DNA from: Pelagibacteraceae bacterium TMED124
Lineage (GTDB): Bacteria; Pseudomonadota; Alphaproteobacteria; Pelagibacterales; Pelagibacteraceae
Length of the DNA: 24,366 bases
Assembly: GCA_002171275.2 (NCBI GenBank)
Contig: NHFZ02000009.1
Span: 1 to 24,366, forward strand
Direction of reading: 5' to 3'
Below, in pieces: positions 1-7,512 of this stretch (position 1 is the stretch's first letter; each line of letters begins with the position of its first letter). The notes under the pieces were generated by a model that was not told where the DNA came from, ran no database searches, and saw nothing but the letters and a program-made list of their open reading frames with translations. Made by a program: the position numbers and the translations under genes.

Positions 1-54
1 AGCGCCTGAAATCATAATGATTCCAACTAGCGCACCAAGAATCGAACGATTCAT
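1..54 (-). CDS. N-terminal fragment of an unidentified membrane or secreted protein (runs off the window)
   Basis: Reading leftward from the ATG at 54-52 gives 18 codons, MNRSILGALVGIIMISGA, with no stop before the window edge. A basic residue followed by a hydrophobic run looks like a signal peptide or a first membrane helix. A strong ribosome binding site (AAGGAG on the minus strand at 61-66) sits 6 nt before the ATG, which supports the start. The codons look less AT-rich than those of the polysaccharide genes. The gene is transcribed away from the cluster, so it probably marks the left boundary of the locus. The product cannot be named from so short a piece. Confidence 0.6.
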   Translation of the reverse strand, partial: MNRSILGALVGIIMISGA

Positions 55-271
55 AGTTAACTCCTTTTTCTCGGTTATCTTCATATATTAATATATTAAT
101 TTAGGATACACGCGAGTATCCTTTGGAAAAGTTCACGTATTTATTTCAAAAAAACAAACGATTAATTAACATTATAAATTTCTAATCTTTTTCAAATAAA
201 TTTCTTTTCTAAAATTCATTTATAATTAATTTTATCATTCAGAAATAAATTCGTTAATTTATTAGCCAATT
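55..271. other. 217-bp divergent intergenic region at the left edge of the polysaccharide locus
   Basis: This non-coding, very AT-rich spacer separates the leftward gene (start at 54) from the rightward aminotransferase gene (start at 272), so it should hold promoters for both. It contains a near-duplicated ATATTAAT stretch at about 84-100, a perfect-arm palindrome at 103-122, and a TATAAT at 221-226 on the plus strand. The TATAAT has no convincing -35 partner, so no promoter is called from it. There is no Shine-Dalgarno before the ATG at 272. Confidence 0.6.
103..122. promoter_or_regulatory. 20-bp inverted repeat, possible operator or leader hairpin
   Basis: AGGATAC is followed by a 6-nt spacer (ACGCGA) and then GTATCCT, giving two perfect 7-bp arms. 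It stands out because it is the only GC-containing symmetrical element in an otherwise AT-only spacer. It lies about 50 bp upstream of the leftward gene start and 150 bp upstream of the rightward one. There is no run of T after either arm, so it is not a typical terminator. A dimeric regulator site for the leftward gene is the simplest reading, but this is inference. Confidence 0.35.
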
Positions 272-1381
272 ATGGAATTTTTAGACTTAAAGACTCAACA
301 GAAACGTATAAGAAAACCTCTAGAGAAAAGATTAAATACTATTCTAGATCATGGCGCCTATATTATGGGCCCAGAGGTTTTTGAACTTGAAGAAAAACTA
401 GCAGATTATTGTGGAGTTAAGCATGCGATTTCATGTTCATCTGGTACAGATGCGCTTTTAATTCCACTTATGGCTTGGGGCATAGGTCCTGGAGATGCAG
501 TGTTTACAACTCCTTTTACATACGTTGCGACTGCAGAAGTAATTTCTATTCTTGGTGCTACACCAGTTTTTGTTGATGTTTATGAATCAACCTTTAATAT
601 TGATTGCGAAAAATTAGAATCCTCAATAAATAAAGTAATTAAAGAAGGAAAGCTTAAACCAAAAGCAATTATTCCTGTAGATTTATTCGGATTACCTGCA
701 AGATATAGACTTATAGATCAAATAGCTAAAAAATATAATTTGAAAGTCATAGAAGATGCAGCACAAAGTTTTGGGGGCTCAATAAGAGATAAGACAGTTG
801 GTGTATTTGGAGATGTTGCCGCTACCTCTTTTTACCCTGCAAAGCCCCTTGGATGTTATGGGGATGGTGGTGCAATTTTCACTAATGATGATCATTTAGC
901 AGAGGAGTGTAAAGCTATTCGTATTCATGGAACAAAAAAAGATAAATACAATAGCGAAATGATTGGTTTAAATGGTAGACTTGATAGTATTCAGGCAGCA
1001 GTTTTATTAGAAAAATTGTCTATTTTTGATGATGAGCTGAAAATGAGAAATGAAGTTAATTCTTATTATCGAAAATATCTAAATAATGCACAGCATCATC
1101 CCAAGGGGTATCAATCTGCCCACGCTTTATTTTCAATCGTATTAGGGTCAAACAACATAAGAGAAAATTTAATTGAAAGATTATCACAAAAGAAAATCCC
1201 TACTGTTATATACTACAAGTTTCCAATTCATTTAATGAAAGCTTTTCAGTGCTTAGGTTATCAAAAAGGGTCTTTGCCTATTTCTGAAAATTTATCATAC
1301 TCAATTGTAAGTTTGCCTATGCACCCTTACCTAACTGGAGCTGATATTGATTTCATTGTTGACGCAATTAAAACAAAATAA
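272..1381 (+). CDS. PLP-dependent nucleotide-sugar aminotransferase, DegT/DnrJ/EryC1/StrS family, WbpE-like
   Basis: This 369-residue protein has the normal length for a sugar aminotransferase that moves an amino group from glutamate to a keto nucleotide sugar in the cytoplasm. Visible family motifs are CSSGTDAL (55-62, cofactor phosphate site), EDAAQSFGG (161-169) and the Schiff-base lysine K191 in FYPAKPLGCYGDGGA. The sequence recalls WbpE of Pseudomonas aeruginosa B-band O-antigen, which aminates C3 of a 3-keto uronic acid: the FLDLK start, YIMGPEV, GCYGDGGAIFTNDD and SLPMHPYL all match my memory of it. The other dedicated steps of that pathway (a stand-alone WbpB and WbpD) are not seen here, so the substrate is uncertain. 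The stop overlaps the next start (TAATG), implying translational coupling. No Shine-Dalgarno is visible. Confidence 0.93.
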   Translation: MEFLDLKTQQKRIRKPLEKRLNTILDHGAYIMGPEVFELEEKLADYCGVKHAISCSSGTDALLIPLMAWGIGPGDAVFTTPFTYVATAEVISILGATPVFVDVYESTFNIDCEKLESSINKVIKEGKLKPKAIIPVDLFGLPARYRLIDQIAKKYNLKVIEDAAQSFGGSIRDKTVGVFGDVAATSFYPAKPLGCYGDGGAIFTNDDHLAEECKAIRIHGTKKDKYNSEMIGLNGRLDSIQAAVLLEKLSIFDDELKMRNEVNSYYRKYLNNAQHHPKGYQSAHALFSIVLGSNNIRENLIERLSQKKIPTVIYYKFPIHLMKAFQCLGYQKGSLPISENLSYSIVSLPMHPYLTGADIDFIVDAIKTK

Positions 1382-2292
1382 TGAAATATGTAGTTACAGG
1401 AGGTGCAGGGTTTATTGGATCTAATTTAGTTGATGAACTAGTAAGTGAAGGTCATGAAGTGCATGTTATCGATAATTTCATTTCTGGTAAAAAAGAAAAT
1501 TGTAATAAAGATGCTAAATATCATGATATAAATATTGCTAAAGAAGTTAATCTAAGTGTAATAGAAAAAGTTCTTGATAAATGTGATACAGTTTTTCATT
1601 GTGCTGCTTTAGCTAGGGTTCAGCCATCAATTCTTAATCCAATTAAATATGAAAAAAATAATACTATAGGAATTATGAACATGCTTAAATGTTCAGTAGA
1701 CATGGGCGTGAAAAGGTTTGTATACAGCGCCTCCTCCTCTGCATATGGATCTACTAAAAAACTTCCATCAAAAGAGTCAGACATGCCAAATCCAATATCT
1801 CCATATGCAAATCAAAAATATTATGGAGAGCTTTGCTGTAAAATGTTTTCAAAGGTTTATAATATTGAAACAGTATCTTTGAGATATTTTAATGTTTATG
1901 GAGAAAGACAAAATTTGGGAGGAGCATACGCTACAGTTGTAGGAATATTCCTAAATCAATTAATAAATAAAAATCCGTTAACAATCAATGGTGATGGTAA
2001 TCAAAAAAGAGATTTTACTTATGTTGGTGATGTAGTAAGTGCAAATATTCTTGCTGCAAAATCCAAAAATGTTGGAAAAGGTGAAGTGATAAATGTAGGT
2101 AATGGCGAAAATATATCAATCAATGAACTTGCTAAAAATATTGGAGGAGAGGTTGTTTTCAATGAACCGCTTAATGAGCCTTTTGCAAATTTAGCAGATA
2201 TTAAAAAAGCAAAAAAATTATTAGATTGGGAACCTACAACTGATTTGATTAGTTGGATAAAAAACTATAAAAAAACTAAAGGGTTAAAATAA
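1381..2292 (+). CDS. NAD-dependent nucleotide-sugar epimerase (extended SDR, GalE/WbpP-like)
   Basis: The 303-residue protein has the NAD-binding Rossmann motif GGAGFIG (7-13) right at the N-terminus and the catalytic set of an extended short-chain dehydrogenase: serines in YSASSSAYG (115-123) and YANQK (Y142, K146). RYFNVYG (168-174) and the DFTYVGDV region are typical of UDP-glucose or UDP-GlcNAc 4-epimerases. It most likely inverts C4 of a UDP-hexose, UDP-HexNAc or UDP-uronic acid. At 303 residues it is a little shorter than GalE (about 338). The ATG overlaps the aminotransferase stop by one base and the next gene follows after 1 nt, so the three genes form a unit. The exact substrate cannot be read from the sequence. 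Confidence 0.88.
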   Translation: MKYVVTGGAGFIGSNLVDELVSEGHEVHVIDNFISGKKENCNKDAKYHDINIAKEVNLSVIEKVLDKCDTVFHCAALARVQPSILNPIKYEKNNTIGIMNMLKCSVDMGVKRFVYSASSSAYGSTKKLPSKESDMPNPISPYANQKYYGELCCKMFSKVYNIETVSLRYFNVYGERQNLGGAYATVVGIFLNQLINKNPLTINGDGNQKRDFTYVGDVVSANILAAKSKNVGKGEVINVGNGENISINELAKNIGGEVVFNEPLNEPFANLADIKKAKKLLDWEPTTDLISWIKNYKKTKGLK

Positions 2293-2293
2293 T

Positions 2294-3319
2294 ATGAGTA
2301 AGAAAATTTTAATAACTGGTGGAGCTGGTTTTATTGCACATCATGTTATAGATAAAATTTTATCTATAACAGATTGGGAAATTATTACCTTAGATAGACT
2401 TGACTTTAGCGGTAATTTAAATCGCCTTAAAGAAGTTGTCTCTTCTTATCCTGAATCAGAGCAAAAAAGAGTTAAAGTTGTTCATCATGATTTAAAAGCT
2501 GAATTAAACCCTGAAATTATTTCAACTATAGGTGAAATTGATTTTATAAGCCATTTGGCGGCTGGATCACATGTTGATAGATCTATTACGTATCCATTAG
2601 AATTTGTTATGGATAATGTTGTTGGTACTGCTCATGTTCTAGATTATGCGCGCAAACTAAATAATTTGGAAAGATTTGCTTATTTTAGTACGGATGAAGT
2701 TTTTGGTCCAGCACCTAAAGGAATTAACTATAAAGAAAATGATAGATATAATTCCACTAACCCTTATTCAGCTTCAAAAGCTGGCGCAGAAGAATTAGTA
2801 GTGGCATTTGAAAATACTTATGGGATACCTTCATTAGTTACTCATACTATGAACGTTTTTGGAGAAAGACAAAATCCTGAAAAATTTATTCCTATGGTAA
2901 TTAAAAAAGTGAGAGATAACGAAATTGTAACAGTGCATGCTAATCCTGAGAAAACTGTAGCTGGTTCAAGACATTATATTCATGCTGAAGATGTTGCTGA
3001 TGCTTTATTATTCCTTTTTAATTACAATATGTCATTGTTTTCTCCTGACTCTACTGGAATGAAATGTCAAAAGTTTAATATTGTTGGGAAAGATGAAATT
3101 GATAATTTATCATTGGCAAAGTTTATTGCAAAAGTTCAGGATAAAGACCTTAATTATGAAATGGTTGATTTTCATTCTCAAAGACCAGGTCATGATTTAA
3201 GATATGCTCTTGATGGCTCTAAAATGAAAAAAATGGGTTGGGAGCCTCACTCGGCATATGATAGACTTGAATCGACTATTAAATGGACCTTAAATAATGA
3301 TAGATGGCTATCGATTTAG
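2294..3319 (+). CDS. NDP-sugar 4,6-dehydratase-like SDR (RmlB-like)
   Basis: The 341-residue extended SDR has GGAGFIA (9-15) for NAD binding, FSTDEVFG (131-138) and YSASK (Y158, K162). The Thr-Asp-Glu triplet (T133, D134, E135) is the signature of 4,6-dehydratases such as RmlB, where Asp and Glu carry out water removal, so a 4-keto-6-deoxy product is likely. NPEKFIPMVIKKV resembles the matching RmlB segment. The usual RmlB partners (RmlA, RmlC, RmlD) are absent, so the nucleotide and hexose are unknown. It follows the epimerase by 1 nt and could feed the aminotransferase at 272. Its 3' end overlaps the convergent dehydrogenase gene by 4 bp. CDP- or UDP-linked substrates are possible alternatives. 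Confidence 0.85.
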   Translation: MSKKILITGGAGFIAHHVIDKILSITDWEIITLDRLDFSGNLNRLKEVVSSYPESEQKRVKVVHHDLKAELNPEIISTIGEIDFISHLAAGSHVDRSITYPLEFVMDNVVGTAHVLDYARKLNNLERFAYFSTDEVFGPAPKGINYKENDRYNSTNPYSASKAGAEELVVAFENTYGIPSLVTHTMNVFGERQNPEKFIPMVIKKVRDNEIVTVHANPEKTVAGSRHYIHAEDVADALLFLFNYNMSLFSPDSTGMKCQKFNIVGKDEIDNLSLAKFIAKVQDKDLNYEMVDFHSQRPGHDLRYALDGSKMKKMGWEPHSAYDRLESTIKWTLNNDRWLSI

Positions 3320-4173
3320 TCAATTTCTTTATCCATAACAGCTCTTCCTTTGAGTTTTTCCCAATCTCTTTCTGGTCTAACTTTTAAATTTGTATCCCAC
3401 GCTGCTTGAATAACTTTTAGGTCAATATTTAAATCTTTAGAAAATTTAATTAATGCCTGAATATCTTTTGGAAAACAACTTCCACCAAAACCAAATTGTC
3501 CATCATGACCTGGAACATTAACATGTGACGCCCCAACTCGATTATCTAATGTAAATCCTTCAACAGCTTTATTCCAGTCGGCATTTACTTCATTAGCAAT
3601 TAGAAACATTTCATTCATAAACGACACTTTAGTTGCTAGAAATGTATTATTCATATATTTAATTAATTCAGCAGTTTGATAATCTGTTTCAATTATAGGA
3701 ATCCTTTCATTAAATCTCAAATTATACAGTCTAGCTACCCTAGAAGTTAATACTTTTTTGCCTCCAAGTATTATCCTTGATTGATTTATAAAATCATTAT
3801 TTGCATTTTTTTCTGTCAAAAATTCAGGATTAAAAACAATATTAAGTGAAGGATATTTTTTTGAAAAGTTTGACGAAGTTCCTGGTATAACAGTGGACCT
3901 TATTAATATGACACAATCATTCTCAATACATTCATTAATTTTTTTTAACACAACGTTTAAAGATTTTAAGTTAATAGATCCATCATCATTTGCAGGAGTT
4001 GGAACAGAAATGAAAACAAAATCTGAATCATTTATAGTTTCTGACAGAGAGTGCGTTGAAAGTTTAGGATTGATATCATAAATTTTAATTTGAGCTTCAA
4101 ACTTTTCATCACAAGTAAAGCCGTACTTTACCGCAGATCCAACAAAACCCTTTCCAATAATTCCTATTTTCAT
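3316..4173 (-). CDS. Short UDP-glucose/GDP-mannose dehydrogenase family protein (lacks C-terminal domain)
   Basis: This NAD-dependent sugar-nucleotide 6-dehydrogenase relative should oxidise a UDP-hexose (probably UDP-Glc) to the uronic acid. The N-terminal Rossmann motif is GKGFVG. SVPTPANDDGS, NPEFLTE, the lysine helix KYMNNTFLATKVSF and the active-site cysteine in GFGGSCFPKD (about residue 233) are all present, so both catalytic domains look intact. Only about 52 residues follow the cysteine, whereas full-length enzymes have another 130-150 forming the UDP-binding C-terminal domain. I chose the ATG at 4173-4171 (285 residues, family-like MKIGIIG start); a TTG three codons upstream is in frame but lacks an RBS. 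It is a single gene opposing its neighbours, overlapping the convergent 4,6-dehydratase gene by 4 bp. Confidence 0.85.
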   Translation of the reverse strand: MKIGIIGKGFVGSAVKYGFTCDEKFEAQIKIYDINPKLSTHSLSETINDSDFVFISVPTPANDDGSINLKSLNVVLKKINECIENDCVILIRSTVIPGTSSNFSKKYPSLNIVFNPEFLTEKNANNDFINQSRIILGGKKVLTSRVARLYNLRFNERIPIIETDYQTAELIKYMNNTFLATKVSFMNEMFLIANEVNADWNKAVEGFTLDNRVGASHVNVPGHDGQFGFGGSCFPKDIQALIKFSKDLNIDLKVIQAAWDTNLKVRPERDWEKLKGRAVMDKEID

Positions 4174-4175
4174 AA

Positions 4176-4203
4176 TTGACAAAATTTTATAATAAGTTAT
4201 ATT
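4176..4203 (+). promoter_or_regulatory. Candidate sigma70-type promoter for the glycosyltransferase operon
   Basis: TTGACA at 4176-4181 matches the -35 consensus exactly and is followed after 16 bp by TATATT at 4198-4203 as a -10. Transcription would begin near 4210, about 29 nt before the ATG at 4239. The site lies in the short divergent gap between the dehydrogenase start and the glycosyltransferase start, where a rightward promoter is expected. AT-rich sequence yields -10 look-alikes by chance, but the perfect -35 at the right distance raises the odds. Confidence 0.4.
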
Positions 4204-4238
4204 TTAATTTCAGTAAGTTACAAAATCTCTAATTAAAA

Positions 4239-5294
4239 ATGGATAAAGTAGTCATTATACAAAATAAAATTCCTCATTATAGGATTCCTATTTATAATGA
4301 ACTTGCAAAACATTACGATACTACGCTAGTCCACTCTTCCAAAAACAAAATTAAAGATAATAGCTTTAAAAGTATTAGGATTGATTCTAGAAGAATAGGC
4401 TTTTTCGAAATTCAAAAAAATCTTTTTAAAACCATTAAAAAAATATCACCAGATTTCATTATTATTATGTTTGACATTCGTTGGGTAATGTCTTTTATTT
4501 TGTTGTTTAGAACTGATATTAAGGTTATATGGTGGGGCCTTGATGAGGGAAAAAGCTCGAATTGGTTATTAAAAAAAATAGCTCTTAGAATTAAACTGAT
4601 TTTTACACGCTTAGGTTATCCTATAATATTTTATCATGAAACCATAAAAGAAAAATTTATAAAATTGGGAGTCAAAAATGATATCTGTTTTGTAGCAAAT
4701 AACACTTTCCATATAGAAAAACGAATTAAATCATTTCTTTTTGACAAAAGACATTTATTATTTGTTGGAACTTTAAATTCAAGAAAAAAAATAGATATTT
4801 GTATAGAAGCTTTTTCAAAAGTTAATTCATCAATTAAAAATAAAATGAATTTTATCATTATTGGCGATGGTGAGGAAAAAGATTTTTTAAATCAAAAAAT
4901 TATCGATTGCGGTCAATCAGAATACATATCTTTAGTTGGCAAAATAAATAATACTCAAGAATTAGAGGAATATTATAAAAATGCTATTGCAAGCATATCA
5001 TACGGGCAAGCTGGACTGTCTGTATTACAGTCTTTTGGTTATGGTGTTCCTTTTATTACTAAATCAAATTCAATATCTGGAGGTGAAGCATATAATATTA
5101 TAGATCATTATAACGGAATAATTGTAGATGAATCTTTGGAGTCTTTAGAAAATGTTATAAAAAAAATCAACTTAGACCAAAAATATGCTAAAATTTTAGG
5201 AGAGAATGCCTACAATTATTACACAAAAAACTGTACTAGTCAAAATATGGTTAATGGATTTATAGCTGCTATAAATAAGAGTAAAGAGATATAA
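4239..5294 (+). CDS. Glycosyltransferase, GT4-like (GT-B fold), variant active-site motif
   Basis: The 351-residue cytoplasmic or membrane-associated enzyme probably adds one sugar to the undecaprenyl-linked repeat unit. The N-terminal half has the donor-independent start VVIIQNKIPHYRIPIYNEL. The C-terminal half shows LLFVGTLNSRKKID (173-186) and IIIGDGEE (207-213), typical of GT4 enzymes. In place of the usual E-x7-E motif it has YGQAGLSVLQSFGYGVPF (255-272), where both glutamates are replaced. This resembles the known GT4 subgroup with a PG-x-x-GL...S..YG-x-P pattern, so it need not be inactive. It is the first gene of a plus-strand run, with the next gene 2 nt downstream. Donor and acceptor cannot be inferred. 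Confidence 0.82.
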   Translation: MDKVVIIQNKIPHYRIPIYNELAKHYDTTLVHSSKNKIKDNSFKSIRIDSRRIGFFEIQKNLFKTIKKISPDFIIIMFDIRWVMSFILLFRTDIKVIWWGLDEGKSSNWLLKKIALRIKLIFTRLGYPIIFYHETIKEKFIKLGVKNDICFVANNTFHIEKRIKSFLFDKRHLLFVGTLNSRKKIDICIEAFSKVNSSIKNKMNFIIIGDGEEKDFLNQKIIDCGQSEYISLVGKINNTQELEEYYKNAIASISYGQAGLSVLQSFGYGVPFITKSNSISGGEAYNIIDHYNGIIVDESLESLENVIKKINLDQKYAKILGENAYNYYTKNCTSQNMVNGFIAAINKSKEI

Positions 5295-5296
5295 AG

Positions 5297-6412
5297 ATGA
5301 AAAATGTTTTCATTAACGCATTAAATGCTAAAGACGGAGGAGGATTAAGTTATTTAACAAATTTTATAAAATTATTAAGTAAGCATAAAACAAACGATCA
5401 ATACTTTGTGCTTGTACCACCATCAAGAAATTTTGACTCATATAATCAAAAAAATATTACTATCATAAATGTATATAGTTTTTTTGCATCACCAATTTTA
5501 CTGCCAATAAGCTATATATTTTTAATTCCATTACTTATTTTTTTAAAAAAGTGCAATGTCGTTTTTAACTTATCTGATTTACCAATTTTAACTAACAGAA
5601 AACAAGTAATGCTGTTTGATTGGCCTTACGGTCTTTACCCTGAAACTGTCGCATGGAATTTAATGGATAGAAAAGATTATATTAAAAGAACAGTCAAGCT
5701 TTTCTTTGTCAAACTTTTAATAAATAATGTCAATATCTTTGTTACTCAAAATTCAGTAATGAAAAAAAGATTAAAAGAAATATATAATTTTCAAAGAGTC
5801 GAAATTATACCAAATGCAACGTCTTTAGATAACCTTAATCCTAAAGAGAATCTTAGAAACTTTAATTTCAAAAATAAAATTAATTTACTTTATTTGACTT
5901 ATTATTATTCTCACAAAAATATTGAAATTTTTGTTCCTTTAGCAAAGGAAATTCTTAAGCAAAAATTAGATATTGGTATTGTAATTACAATATCATCAAA
6001 GCAAGGAAAACAAGCCGAAGATCTTCTTAAAATAATTGAGGAGGAAAATATAAATTCTGTAATACACAATTTAGGTCCAGTAGATATGAAAGATGTACCA
6101 GCGCTATATAAACAAACGGATGGACTATTGATGCCAACACTTCTAGAGACTTTTTCAGGAACATATGTAGAGGCAATGTATCATAAAAAACCTATTTTCA
6201 CATCAGATTTAGATTTTGCAAGAAACATTTGCAAGGAATCTGCTTTCTATTTTGATCCTTTAAATCACTTAGAAATTTTAGAAGTATTAAAAAATAGTTT
6301 TTCGGATGAAAAAATTCTTGAAAGAAAGGTTTCATCTGCTTCAAAAGTTTTAGAAACATACCCAACGTGGGAACAAGCATTTTTAGATTATATGTCATTG
6401 ATTGACGAATAA
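5297..6412 (+). CDS. Glycosyltransferase family 4 (GT-B fold)
   Basis: The 371-residue protein starts FINALNAKDGGGLSYL, the glycine-rich N-terminal loop seen in many GT4 enzymes. It carries IIPNATS (170-176) and, in the C-terminal domain, LLETFSGTYVEAMYHKKP with a complete E-x7-E motif (E284 and E292) for donor-sugar binding. A hydrophobic stretch at about 64-84 (SPILLPISYIFLIPLLIF) may dock it on the membrane, as expected for an enzyme working on lipid-linked sugars. The start follows the previous stop by 2 nt with a weak AAAGAG upstream. The donor sugar is unknown. A 68-bp gap follows before the FAD oxidoreductase. Confidence 0.88.
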   Translation: MKNVFINALNAKDGGGLSYLTNFIKLLSKHKTNDQYFVLVPPSRNFDSYNQKNITIINVYSFFASPILLPISYIFLIPLLIFLKKCNVVFNLSDLPILTNRKQVMLFDWPYGLYPETVAWNLMDRKDYIKRTVKLFFVKLLINNVNIFVTQNSVMKKRLKEIYNFQRVEIIPNATSLDNLNPKENLRNFNFKNKINLLYLTYYYSHKNIEIFVPLAKEILKQKLDIGIVITISSKQGKQAEDLLKIIEEENINSVIHNLGPVDMKDVPALYKQTDGLLMPTLLETFSGTYVEAMYHKKPIFTSDLDFARNICKESAFYFDPLNHLEILEVLKNSFSDEKILERKVSSASKVLETYPTWEQAFLDYMSLIDE

Positions 6413-6480
6413 TCTCATATGATTATATCTTATCATTTTAAAGTATATTTTATTAGGTTGTTTGTATATATTTTCCATTG

Positions 6481-7512
6481 ATGAAAAATAGTAATTTAAA
6501 AATAGCAATAATAGGAGCTGGTTGGTATGGATGTCACATTGCTTCTTTTTTGTTAGATAAAGGTATAGAAATCCAAATTTTTGATAAAGCAGACAGTTTT
6601 TTTACTGGGGCATCGGGTTTCAACCAAAATAGACTCCATCTAGGATTTCATTATCCTCGGTGCTCTAAAACTCGTTTTTTCTCAAAGAATGGATTTCAAT
6701 TATTCAAAAAAAAATACCCTACTCTTTCAAATGTAATTGATAAGAATTACTATTGTATTCATAAAACTAAAAGTTTATTAGATTTTGAAACATATAAAAT
6801 GGTAATGAATGCAGAAAAGCTAAAATTTAAGAACGTTGATAATGATTTATTTTTTAAGTTACATAACATTGAAGGAATTATTGATTGTGAAGAAGAATAT
6901 ATTGATCATGTTAAGGCAAAAAATTATTTTGAAAGCAAATTAGGTAGTTTCTTCAACGGGAAATGTGAAATTAATAAGAATAATATTAATTCTTATCTAG
7001 ATCACTATGATTGGGTTATAGATTGTACGTGGGGTGGATATAAAAATTATCTTCCAAAACAAATATATTATGAAGCATGTATTTTTATGATTTATGAATC
7101 CGCTCTTAAGGAAAAAGTTGCTTTAACAGTTATGGATGGTAAGCTATTTTCTTTATTTCCATTTGAAAATAACCTTTACTCCTTGACAAGTGTAAAAGAA
7201 ACTCCATTTTCCCTTCATTCCAATCAACAAGAAGCACGCGATGCTTGCAATAGCATAATGGAGGATAAAGAAATGATTGATAAAAAAATCAGTCTTTTTG
7301 AGAAAGAAATAAATAGTGTATTTCCAGATTTTAAAAAACATTTTTCATTTTCTCGTGTAGAAACATCAATTAAAACGAAGTTTAAATCTGAAGCAGATAG
7401 TAGAATAGTTGAATATTTTATTGAAGATAATATTATATCAATTTTTGCAGGAAAAATAGATACTGTTTTTTATGCTGAAAATATTATAGAAAAGGAGATT
7501 TTTAATGAATGA
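6481..7512 (+). CDS. FAD-dependent oxidoreductase (DAO-like) of polysaccharide clusters
   Basis: The 343-residue protein opens with a dinucleotide-binding fold, IAIIGAGWYGC (G12, G14, G17), and a following acidic residue (FDK, D35) that would hold the FAD ribose. FNQNRLHLGFHYPR (47-60) and WVIDCTWGG are conserved-looking segments that I recall from uncharacterised FAD oxidoreductases in surface-polysaccharide clusters. No signal peptide or membrane segment is seen, so it is probably cytosolic. The substrate is unknown; oxidation of an amino or hydroxyl group on a nucleotide sugar is a guess from context. I chose the ATG at 6481; a TTG directly before it is in frame. Its 3' end overlaps the next gene by 8 bp, so the two proteins are probably made together. 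Confidence 0.78.
   Translation: MKNSNLKIAIIGAGWYGCHIASFLLDKGIEIQIFDKADSFFTGASGFNQNRLHLGFHYPRCSKTRFFSKNGFQLFKKKYPTLSNVIDKNYYCIHKTKSLLDFETYKMVMNAEKLKFKNVDNDLFFKLHNIEGIIDCEEEYIDHVKAKNYFESKLGSFFNGKCEINKNNINSYLDHYDWVIDCTWGGYKNYLPKQIYYEACIFMIYESALKEKVALTVMDGKLFSLFPFENNLYSLTSVKETPFSLHSNQQEARDACNSIMEDKEMIDKKISLFEKEINSVFPDFKKHFSFSRVETSIKTKFKSEADSRIVEYFIEDNIISIFAGKIDTVFYAENIIEKEIFNE

Noticed and set aside
3893..4081. A 62-codon plus-strand open frame
   Set aside because: It is antisense to the conserved N-terminal half of the UDP-sugar dehydrogenase; chance frame.
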